Below are positions 1 through 5,739 of a stretch of 11,571 nt of DNA, in pieces. The notes below the pieces were generated by a model. It made no database searches and was not told the origin of the DNA. It saw only the letters and a program-made list of their open reading frames with translations. Within the stretch, counting starts at the first letter, position 1; the number at the start of each line of letters is the position of its first letter. Both the position numbers and the translations under genes were made by a program. Source of the DNA: Gemmatimonadota bacterium (GTDB taxonomy: Bacteria > Gemmatimonadota > Gemmatimonadetes > Palauibacterales > Palauibacteraceae); the NCBI GenBank assembly GCA_030598525.1, contig JAUVPT010000031.1, positions 1 through 11,571 of the forward strand. The letters are read 5' to 3'.

Positions 1-570
1 GGGAAGAAAGCCGAGCGCTTCGCCAGCTTCCACTGCGGGCCGCGTCAGAATGATGCGGCTCACACGCTTTCGGGCCAGGGCATCGACGGCCATCGCCACA
101 CCCAGATAGGTCTTCCCCGTCCCGGCCGGTCCGATGCCCACGACGATATCGTTCTGTCGGATCGCAGACAGGTACTCCTTCTGCCCCTTTGACTTAGGTC
201 GAATGACCTTACGTGCTCCCGGAAGTGCTACGACCTCCTCATCCGATTCCGGTACCGGCTTGAGGGGCTCCTTCCCGGCCTCGGCGAAGTAGCGCTCCAC
301 ATCCGCCAGGTCGAAGGAACGCGTGAGCTGAGCCATACGGACCATTCTCTGAGCGACCGGAGCGCAGCGCTCGACCGCCTCGACGTCTCCGGAGAGGATC
401 AGCTGGTCGTTTCGGAGAATGACGCGCAGGTCACCGAGCCGAGCCAGGGCCTTCAGGTGAACGTCGTTCACCCCCGCCAGGAGCAACTCATCGGCCCCCT
501 CGGCCGAAAGACGGTGCTGGATCACCGGCGCGTCCAGCGAACCCGAGCTCACAGCGTCCGAGTCAGTCAT
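1..570 (-). CDS. phoH: PhoH family P-loop ATPase (YbeZ type), C-terminus cut by window edge
   Basis: Only the first 190 residues are visible; the gene runs off the left edge. PhoH/YbeZ proteins are cytoplasmic ATPases linked to RNA metabolism and often work with the RNase YbeY. Residues about 25-85 look like the N-terminal KH-like RNA-binding module of the family. A Walker A P-loop, GPAGTGKT, sits at residues 147-154, followed by the PhoH signature RIILTRPAVEAGEALGFLP at 172-190, ending exactly at the edge. I chose ATG 570-568 because it overlaps the end of aspS by 8 bp and gives a normal N-terminus; no clear Shine-Dalgarno precedes it, so translation is probably coupled to aspS. It is the last visible gene of the EIIA, VanZ, AspRS, PhoH cluster. 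The family call is firm. Walker B and the rest of the ATPase domain cannot be checked here. Confidence 0.93.
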   Translation of the reverse strand, partial: MTDSDAVSSGSLDAPVIQHRLSAEGADELLLAGVNDVHLKALARLGDLRVILRNDQLILSGDVEAVERCAPVAQRMVRMAQLTRSFDLADVERYFAEAGKEPLKPVPESDEEVVALPGARKVIRPKSKGQKEYLSAIRQNDIVVGIGPAGTGKTYLGVAMAVDALARKRVSRIILTRPAVEAGEALGFLP

Positions 571-2365
571 CAGTCCCGGCCTGCTTCCCCGCCAACCGGA
601 TGCCGAGGTCCGCCAGCAGCTCCTCGTCCACGCCGGAGGGGGCTCCCTCCATCAGCCCCCGGGCTGCCGTGGTCTTCGGAAACGCGATCACGTCCCTGAG
701 GGATGGAGCGTTCACCATCAGGGCAACGAGTCGATCGAGACCGAGCGCGAATCCTCCATGCGGAGGCACGCCGTAGCGGAACGCCTCCAGGAGGAAGCCG
801 AACCGGGCGTCCACCTGCTCCGGCGTCATGCCCAGCACCTCGAGGATCGCCCTCTGCAGGGCGGGTTCGTGGCAGCGAATGCTGCCGCTGGCCAGCTCGG
901 TACCGTTCAGAACGAGGTCATACGCGCGCGATCGCACGGAGAGCGGATCCGCCAGCAGTGCCTCGGGGGTCACGTCCACGGGCATCGTGAACGGGTGGTG
1001 GCTGGCCGCGGGAGCGCCGGTTTCGGGATCGGCCTCGAACAGTGGGAAGTCCGTCACCCACACCCACTCTTCGCCTTCGGACACGGCTCCGAGTTCGGCG
1101 CTCAGTTGCCGGCGAAGCACGTCCAGCGAGGGAGAACTCTCCGAGTCCGGTCCGGCGACCAGCACGAGGAGGTCGCCCGCCGTAAGTCCGAAGTCCGATC
1201 GGAGGATCGGGCCGGCTTCCTCATCGACCGCGCGGGCTGCAGGGCCGGTGAAACCGTCCTCGGTGCACTTCATCCACAGCGCGCCCTTCGCGCCCTCGGC
1301 CCGCGCCGTGTCGTTGAGCGCATCCAGCCGGGAGCGGGACAGCGAAGCCCCACCGGGAACGACGATCCCCCTGGCCCTTCCCCCTGCCGCGATCGCTGCG
1401 TCGAGGATTCCGAATCCCCGTCCGCCGAGCACCCCAGAGAAGTCCTGGATTCGCCAGTCGATCCGAAGGTCGGGCTTGTCCGTACCGTACGATTCCGTCG
1501 CTTCGGCCCACGTCATCCGGGGGAACGGCACTGGGATGGACCGGTCGAGCGTGGTGGAAAACATGTCGACCAGCATTCGTTCGCAGGCAGCGAAGATGTC
1601 GTCCTCTGCGACGAAAGCCATTTCGACATCGATCTGCGTGAACTCCGGCTGGCGGTCCGCCCTCAGGTCCTCGTCGCGCAGGCAACGGGCGACCTGGAAG
1701 TACCGATCGAAACCCGCCACCATCAGCAGCTGCTTGTAAAGCTGGGGCGATTGCGGAAGCGCGTAGAACTCACCGTGATGAATCCGGCTCGGCACGAGAT
1801 AGTCCCGGGCGCCCTCCGGGGTGCGTCGGGTGAGGAAAGGGGTCTCCACTTCCAGGAATCCCTGCTGCGACAACGACGCACGTGCCGCGTTCGTCGCGAG
1901 ATGCCGCACCACGAAGTGCTGCTGCAGTTCGGACCGCCGCAGATCGAGCACACGGTGCCGGAGACGCAGCTCCTCGGAGGGCAGGTCCTCTCCCGGCGGA
2001 ACGGCGACCAGGATCGGGAGCGGATCAGAGGAGGCCAGCACGTCCATCTCCCGAACCCGGATCTCGATCTCTCCCGTCGCCATCTCCGGGTTGACGGCCC
2101 CCGCGGGCCGCGCTTCCACCTCACCGCGGATCGACAGTACGTCCTCCGGAGTCAGTTTGGCCGCAGCGGCAATGACTTCAGCCGGCGTCCGTTCGGGCTC
2201 GAAGGCCAGCTGAACCAGGCCCGTGCGGTCGCGGAGCAGGATGAACTTCACGCCGCCCTGGTCGCGGCGGCGGTGTACCCAGCCGGCGAGGCGTACCGTC
2301 TTTCCCGCCCAACTGGCGTCGATCAGCCCACAGGCCACGTCGCGATAGTGGGTCGCGCCCGGCAC
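563..2365 (-). CDS. aspS: Aspartyl-tRNA synthetase, bacterial type, probably non-discriminating (Asp/Asn)
   Basis: Class II synthetase of 600 residues, the usual bacterial length, that charges tRNA(Asp) with aspartate in the cytoplasm. Residues 25-50 (GWVHRRRDQGGVKF) are the OB-fold anticodon-binding domain. Residues 184-210 carry the conserved PEGARDYLVPSR and ALPQSPQLYKQ blocks. Motif 2 is LRDEDLRADRQPEFTQID at 229-246, with R230 as the conserved arginine, and motif 3 is LGLDRL at 541-546. The bacterial GAD insertion spans roughly 300-420. The start is GTG 2365-2363; an in-frame TAG lies a short way upstream and the N-terminus fits the family. Position 36, aligned with E. coli Leu30, is Gln. 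Position 89, aligned with E. coli Lys82, is Gly, as in non-discriminating enzymes. That suggests it also makes Asp-tRNA(Asn) for GatCAB, which is inference. It lies 56 bp after vanZ and overlaps phoH by 8 bp. Confidence 0.97.
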   Translation of the reverse strand: MPGATHYRDVACGLIDASWAGKTVRLAGWVHRRRDQGGVKFILLRDRTGLVQLAFEPERTPAEVIAAAAKLTPEDVLSIRGEVEARPAGAVNPEMATGEIEIRVREMDVLASSDPLPILVAVPPGEDLPSEELRLRHRVLDLRRSELQQHFVVRHLATNAARASLSQQGFLEVETPFLTRRTPEGARDYLVPSRIHHGEFYALPQSPQLYKQLLMVAGFDRYFQVARCLRDEDLRADRQPEFTQIDVEMAFVAEDDIFAACERMLVDMFSTTLDRSIPVPFPRMTWAEATESYGTDKPDLRIDWRIQDFSGVLGGRGFGILDAAIAAGGRARGIVVPGGASLSRSRLDALNDTARAEGAKGALWMKCTEDGFTGPAARAVDEEAGPILRSDFGLTAGDLLVLVAGPDSESSPSLDVLRRQLSAELGAVSEGEEWVWVTDFPLFEADPETGAPAASHHPFTMPVDVTPEALLADPLSVRSRAYDLVLNGTELASGSIRCHEPALQRAILEVLGMTPEQVDARFGFLLEAFRYGVPPHGGFALGLDRLVALMVNAPSLRDVIAFPKTTAARGLMEGAPSGVDEELLADLGIRLAGKQAGTDD

Positions 2366-2421
2366 GCCGCGAAAAGTATCGCGATCGAACTACCTGCCCG
2401 GCTCCACGTTTCCCTCGTGAG

Positions 2422-2832
2422 TCAGAGCTCCTCCCGGTTTGCCGCTCGCTCCTGCCGTTCCATCGGCTTGAGCACGTTCCACAGTATCATACCCATCGTC
2501 AGGCCGATCGTCGCGCCGACCACGTCCGCTGCCCAGTCGCCGAGGCTGGCGACCCGACCGGGCAACCAGTGCTGGTGCGCCTCATCGAGAAAGGCGAACG
2601 TGGCCAGCGCCAGCAGCGCGATGCCCCAGCCAGCGACGCCGCGCCGGCCGATCGCGCACAGAGCGGCGCCCACCAACCACCCCAGGACCAGGTAGAGCCC
2701 GCCATGCACCAGTTTGTCCAGCCACCATGCAGGCGCCCGAATCGCGAGGTCCGTCAGGGGGACCGTAGTCGCGATGAGAATCAGCACCGCCCAGGCGGCG
2801 ACGGACCGCCACGAGCCGGAAGGACCCCTCAA
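2422..2832 (-). CDS. VanZ-like family membrane protein
   Basis: A 136-residue protein with four predicted membrane segments at about 10-29, 41-61, 68-82 and 97-120. It carries the VanZ-family pattern: a charged DKLVHGGLY block at 39-47 at the start of helix 2, then a DEAHQHWLPGR...LGDW...D..GA..G block at 83-110. The name comes from the teicoplanin-resistance accessory gene vanZ; most chromosomal members have no proven function, and nothing here indicates glycopeptide resistance. The start is TTG 2832-2830, which overlaps the EIIA stop codon as TTGA and has GGAAG 7 bases upstream at 2840-2844. The 4-bp overlap implies translation coupled to the EIIA gene. The C-terminal tail from about 124 is charged and probably cytoplasmic. 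The family call is fairly safe; the role is unknown. Confidence 0.83.
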   Translation of the reverse strand: MRGPSGSWRSVAAWAVLILIATTVPLTDLAIRAPAWWLDKLVHGGLYLVLGWLVGAALCAIGRRGVAGWGIALLALATFAFLDEAHQHWLPGRVASLGDWAADVVGATIGLTMGMILWNVLKPMERQERAANREEL

Positions 2833-3287
2833 GCCCCGGCTTCCAGTATCAGCCGCCGGAAACGACGCGCATCCTCCGCCCCTGAGAGCTTAGCTCGAAG
2901 CTCAGCGTCGCGCAGCGTTCGGCTGATGTGGCCCAGCGTCTTCACATGGTATCCGGCAGCCGAAGGGGGCCCGACCATCATCACGACCAGCTGCACGGGG
3001 CCTCCATCGACGGCCTCGAAGTCCACCGGTTCGCGCGTCGTCCCCGCCACGATTTCGAGGCGCTCGAGCCCCGGACATTTGCCATGCGGGAGCGCGATTC
3101 CGGAGCCCACGCCCGTGCTGAGCACAGACTCCCGCTCGATGACGACGCGGTGGATGTCGTCCAACCGATCGAGGGCGTCCGCCGCGGTGGCCAGGAGGAA
3201 ACACATCTCCCGGAGGATCCCGGGCTTGTCCAGGGAATCCAGGGGTATCTTGATACGCTCCTCGGTCAGTCGCGAGGAGAGCGTCAG
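2829..3287 (-). CDS. PTS EIIA domain protein, nitrogen-PTS/fructose (PtsN-like) type, apparent CTG start
   Basis: A single-domain EIIA, 152 residues when read from CTG 3287-3285, which is normal for PtsN. EIIA proteins receive phosphate from HPr on a histidine; stand-alone PtsN-type members regulate rather than transport. The phospho-acceptor is in STGVGSGIALPHGK, H68 from the CTG start. The N-terminus, reading (M)TLSSRLTEERIKIPLD, begins exactly where family members begin. No ATG, GTG or TTG lies in frame between the upstream TGA near 3381 and ATG 3206. Starting at ATG 3206 would give 125 residues and remove the first strand and helix. CTG has no Shine-Dalgarno, so a sequence error or frameshift near 3290 remains possible. 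It is first in the cluster with vanZ, aspS and phoH; no other PTS gene is visible. The family call is firm; the exact start is not. Confidence 0.82.
   Translation of the reverse strand: MTLSSRLTEERIKIPLDSLDKPGILREMCFLLATAADALDRLDDIHRVVIERESVLSTGVGSGIALPHGKCPGLERLEIVAGTTREPVDFEAVDGGPVQLVVMMVGPPSAAGYHVKTLGHISRTLRDAELRAKLSGAEDARRFRRLILEAGA
2840..2844 (-). promoter_or_regulatory. Ribosome binding site for the vanZ-like TTG start
   Basis: GGAAG on the minus strand, 7 bases before TTG 2832-2830. It lies inside the last codons of the EIIA gene and supports TTG as the start of the vanZ-like gene. Confidence 0.5.
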
Positions 3288-3382
3288 GGGCGGGCCTGGA
3301 GAGCGGGTACTCGTAGCCGAGCTCCGGAGGCAGGTGAAACTGGCGAAGGCTCCTGTCTGGGCCTCCGATTTCGCGGCCGTTC

Positions 3383-3411
3383 AAGATACCGGCGATCCGA
3401 AGGGGCAGCAA
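3383..3411 (-). promoter_or_regulatory. Candidate promoter for the EIIA-vanZ-aspS-phoH cluster
   Basis: On the minus strand, TTGCTG (3411-3406) and TATCTT (3388-3383) are separated by exactly 17 bases. This is a weak sigma-70-like pair, with 3/6 and 4/6 matches to consensus. Transcription would begin near 3376 and leave a leader of about 90 bases before the CTG start. It lies in the 150-bp gap divergent from rlmN and resembles the candidate upstream of yqeK in sequence and spacing. In GC-rich DNA such pairs also arise by chance, so this is tentative. Confidence 0.3.
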
Positions 3412-3437
3412 GCCAACCCTTGCGTTATTCCGGCCCG

Positions 3438-4562
3438 ATGAAGATCGTCGTTCTCATGGCAGAAGAAGCGGAAACTACCGGGCGGCACGAGCTACTCGAC
3501 CACCATCCCGACGAGTACGAGGCAGTCCTCGGTCCGGCACTCGCTGAGCTGGGACAGCCCACCTACCGGGCCCGGCAGATCTCCGGCTGGGTGCACGAGA
3601 GATTCGCGGCCGGGTTCGATGAGATGACCGATCTCCCGGCGGACCTGCGCACGCTTCTCGCCAAGCGGTATTCGATCTCTCCCCTGGAGATGGCGTTCCA
3701 GGCCCGCTCGCGGGACGGGACCGTCAAGCATCTGTGGCGCCTGCGAGACGGGGAACAGGTCGAATCGGTGCTCATTCCTTCGCGCGACCGCGTCACGCTC
3801 TGCCTCTCATCACAGGCCGGGTGCGCCCTCGCCTGTCGTTTCTGCGCCACCGGCGACTTCGGATTCCGGCGGCAGCTAAGCGCGGCCGAGATCGTGGCGC
3901 AATTCAGAGATGCCGAACTTGTGGCGCGTCACGTGTTCGGACGCGGGATCGCCAACGTGGTCTACATGGGAATGGGTGAGCCCATGGCGAATCTCGATGC
4001 GGTCCTCGCCTCCCTCTCGATCCTGCACGGCGGATTCGGACTTGGCGCCCGACGCATCACCGTGTCCACCGTGGGGCTCGTGCCCGGAATCCGGGCGCTC
4101 GCCGCCCGGCCCGAGCCTTTCCGGCTCGCCGTGTCCCTGCACGCCCCCGAGCACACCCTGCGCGAGACGCTGGTTCCGGTCGAAAAGAGGTATCCCCTCC
4201 CGGATCTGTTCGCGGCCCTGCGCGAGTACCAGGAGGCCAAGGGTCGGCGGATCACGTTCGAGTACATCATGATCGACCGCGTCAACGACTCCCATGAGCT
4301 TGCCCACTCCCTGGCGGATCTCCTTCAGGACCTGGACGGATTCGTCAATCTCATACCCTACAACCCCATACCGGGGCGGGACTGGCGACCCAGTCCCCCG
4401 GAACGCATCGAGGGCTTCGTGCAGGTTCTCGAATCCCGGGGAGTGGAGGCGGCCGTCCGACGGCCCCGCGGCCTGGACATCGCGGCGGCCTGCGGACAGC
4501 TCAGATTGGAGCGCGAAGGGATGGAAGTCGAAGATACCGGGGACGCGGATGAAGCGCCCTAG
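3438..4562 (+). CDS. rlmN: Dual-specificity rRNA/tRNA adenine-C2 methyltransferase RlmN (radical SAM)
   Basis: RlmN methylates C2 of A2503 in 23S rRNA and of A37 in some tRNAs, using a [4Fe-4S] radical-SAM centre and a methyl-cysteine intermediate. The protein has 374 residues; E. coli RlmN has 384. The cluster motif CALACRFC gives C129, C133 and C136. The two catalytic cysteines are present: C122, seven residues before C129, and C352 in AACGQL, equivalent to E. coli C118 and C355. The MGMGEPMAN block (177-185) and the NLIPYNP block (304-310) are intact. ATG 3438 is used, but ATG 3456 (368 residues) is almost as good; neither has a clear Shine-Dalgarno. A small hairpin (GCAAG/CTTGC arms, 3408-3412 and 3419-3423) sits just upstream. 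The reading frame stays open far upstream into the divergent EIIA gene, which is not coding. The TAG stop lies in a CTAG shared with the convergent LytR_C gene. Confidence 0.96.
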   Translation: MKIVVLMAEEAETTGRHELLDHHPDEYEAVLGPALAELGQPTYRARQISGWVHERFAAGFDEMTDLPADLRTLLAKRYSISPLEMAFQARSRDGTVKHLWRLRDGEQVESVLIPSRDRVTLCLSSQAGCALACRFCATGDFGFRRQLSAAEIVAQFRDAELVARHVFGRGIANVVYMGMGEPMANLDAVLASLSILHGGFGLGARRITVSTVGLVPGIRALAARPEPFRLAVSLHAPEHTLRETLVPVEKRYPLPDLFAALREYQEAKGRRITFEYIMIDRVNDSHELAHSLADLLQDLDGFVNLIPYNPIPGRDWRPSPPERIEGFVQVLESRGVEAAVRRPRGLDIAAACGQLRLEREGMEVEDTGDADEAP

Positions 4563-5017
4563 CGCAGCTTCTCCAGCCGCAGTTTCCAGTCGAGACCCAG
4601 GATGATCGTCGCGTCCAGGTACAGGGCCGGTCGGGGCTCGGAACGGACCTCGTCCACCCCCAGCGCGTCGGCCACGGAGCGGGCGGCTCCGGATCGGTCC
4701 GACCGGTCGATCACGATGGTCTTCTCGTACTCGAAGCTCGGGGCGTTCCCGAACGTCTTCACGTCGTAACCCGCATCGCGCAACGCTTCTGTGATCAGGG
4801 CCGCGGCGCCGGCCTCACCGGCCCCGTTCAGCACTTCGACGCTGATCCGATCTGCGAACGACTCGGGCGAAATGGACGACGGCAGACCTTCGAACTCCGG
4901 AGCGGAGGCGGGCGTGGCCAGTTCGTGGCCCCGCCATTCCAGGAGGAACGACCCCAGGAGCACACCGGCTCCAAGCAGCACGAGCACGAGCAGAATGGTC
5001 TGCGCCCTGGCGATCAC
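4559..5017 (-). CDS. LytR C-terminal domain (LytR_C) protein, membrane-anchored
   Basis: A 152-residue protein with one N-terminal membrane segment at about 7-26 and a low-complexity linker (32-50). One LytR_C domain follows at about 57-142, starting ISVEVLNGAGEAGAAALITEAL and continuing GYDVKTFGNA...TIVIDRS...A..VADALG. This domain is found at the C-terminus of LytR-CpsA-Psr wall enzymes and as stand-alone anchored proteins. The catalytic LCP domain is absent, so I do not infer wall-polymer transfer; the domain probably faces the periplasm or exterior. The start is GTG 5017-5015, overlapping the yqeK stop as GTGA, which indicates coupled translation. The stop TAG 4561-4559 shares a CTAG with the rlmN stop. 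In other bacteria yqeK is often followed by such a gene and then rsfS; no rsfS is present here. Confidence 0.85.
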   Translation of the reverse strand: MIARAQTILLVLVLLGAGVLLGSFLLEWRGHELATPASAPEFEGLPSSISPESFADRISVEVLNGAGEAGAAALITEALRDAGYDVKTFGNAPSFEYEKTIVIDRSDRSGAARSVADALGVDEVRSEPRPALYLDATIILGLDWKLRLEKLR

Positions 5018-5577
5018 TGTCCCACCAACCGATTCCAGAAGTCTACCGAACAGCTCATGAGCGGACGGTTCTTGTCGAGCAGTCTTCTCAATCTCTGGCG
5101 GACCACGACGGTCAGGACGTCGGGGCGGCCTTCCGGCAGGAGTTCCCGGAGCCTGTCCCTCTTCCCACCGCTACCGCTCCGGCCCGGTTCCAGATAGTCG
5201 GCCAGGATCAGGTACTCGCCAAGAGCGTCCAGGTCGGGATGACCGACCGGGTGATAGCGGATGGCATCGAGCAGGGAGCGATCCTCGACGCCGTCGGCCT
5301 CCAGCCGATGAGCGCACGCGGGCGCGTGTACCACGGGGTCGGGCCAACCGTCTCCCGCCACGTCATGCAGCTCGGCGATCGGAGCGTCCTTGACGGCATC
5401 GTGGAGCACACCGGCCGCACGCCACCGTATCTGCTCGCGCTCGGGCAGGTCCAGATGGGCGGCCCACGTCGAGAGGAGATCACCGACTCGCACGCCGTGG
5501 GCGCGGCGCCTCGTCCCGCACCGGGCCCAGGCGGGTAACTCGGCTGCCGCTCCTGCTCGTTCGATGACGGGGTGCAT
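5014..5577 (-). CDS. yqeK: YqeK-family HD hydrolase, probable symmetrical Ap4A hydrolase
   Basis: A 187-residue HD-superfamily protein. YqeK enzymes are metal-dependent cytoplasmic hydrolases that cut diadenosine tetraphosphate into two ADP. The metal ligands expected for the family are all visible: H27 (AHGVRV), H59-D60 (LHDAVKD), H84 (VVHAPA), H109 (RYHPVGH) and D127 (LADYLEPGR). The LPAWA block (14-18) before the first His is also typical. I chose ATG 5577-5575 because the protein then begins like family members and GGAG lies 10 bases upstream (5591-5588). The frame stays open, antisense through most of the start of rqcH, to 6759. That longer reading is low-complexity and not coding. It is the first gene of the pair with LytR_C and is divergent from rqcH. 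Confidence 0.92.
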   Translation of the reverse strand: MHPVIERAGAAAELPAWARCGTRRRAHGVRVGDLLSTWAAHLDLPEREQIRWRAAGVLHDAVKDAPIAELHDVAGDGWPDPVVHAPACAHRLEADGVEDRSLLDAIRYHPVGHPDLDALGEYLILADYLEPGRSGSGGKRDRLRELLPEGRPDVLTVVVRQRLRRLLDKNRPLMSCSVDFWNRLVGQ

Positions 5578-5646
5578 TCCCAATGGACTCCGGTGCTGGC
5601 AATGGTCGACGCCGACGCCGGGGGTGTGCCGCGACGGGCGTACAGA

Positions 5647-5675
5647 TAGATATTCACTCCGGGCGACCCCAACAA
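5647..5675 (-). promoter_or_regulatory. Candidate promoter for yqeK-LytR_C
   Basis: On the minus strand, TTGTTG (5675-5670) and TATCTA (5652-5647) are separated by 17 bases, with predicted transcription start near 5640 and a leader of about 63 bases. It has the same layout as the candidate before the EIIA gene (TTGCTG, 17, TATCTT). The match to the sigma-70 consensus is partial. Confidence 0.3.
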
Positions 5676-5690
5676 CGGGGGCGGTCGAAA

Positions 5691-5709
5691 ATGGCGGCGT
5701 CACCGCCAT
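5691..5709. repeat. Short perfect inverted repeat upstream of rqcH
   Basis: ATGGCGG (5691-5697) and CCGCCAT (5703-5709) are perfect inverted repeats around a 5-base centre. The repeat lies in the 162-bp divergent gap, 30 bases before the rqcH start and 16 bases upstream of the predicted yqeK -35. It could be an operator or a small hairpin in the rqcH leader. The ATG inside it is out of frame with rqcH. Confidence 0.5.
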
Positions 5710-5725
5710 CGAATCGACGGGCGCG

Positions 5726-5731
5726 AAAGGA
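5726..5731 (+). promoter_or_regulatory. Ribosome binding site deciding the rqcH TTG start
   Basis: AAAGGA lies 8 bases before TTG 5740-5742. This good Shine-Dalgarno supports the TTG as the true start of rqcH. Confidence 0.65.
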
Positions 5732-5739
5732 CTCTGCGG

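Noticed and set aside
758..2695. 645-residue open frame on the plus strand, antisense to aspS and the VanZ-like gene
   Set aside because: It is an antisense shadow of GC-rich codons: Arg/His/Gln-rich, no recognisable domain, and it covers two well-supported genes on the other strand.
2902..3411. 169-residue minus-strand frame starting at TTG 3411, offset from the EIIA frame
   Set aside because: It has no domain and overlaps the whole EIIA core in another frame. It was considered as a frameshifted N-terminus for EIIA, but its residues do not resemble one.
2928..3437. 170-residue upstream extension of rlmN
   Set aside because: It lies antisense to the EIIA gene, has no RlmN similarity, and would remove the divergent gap.
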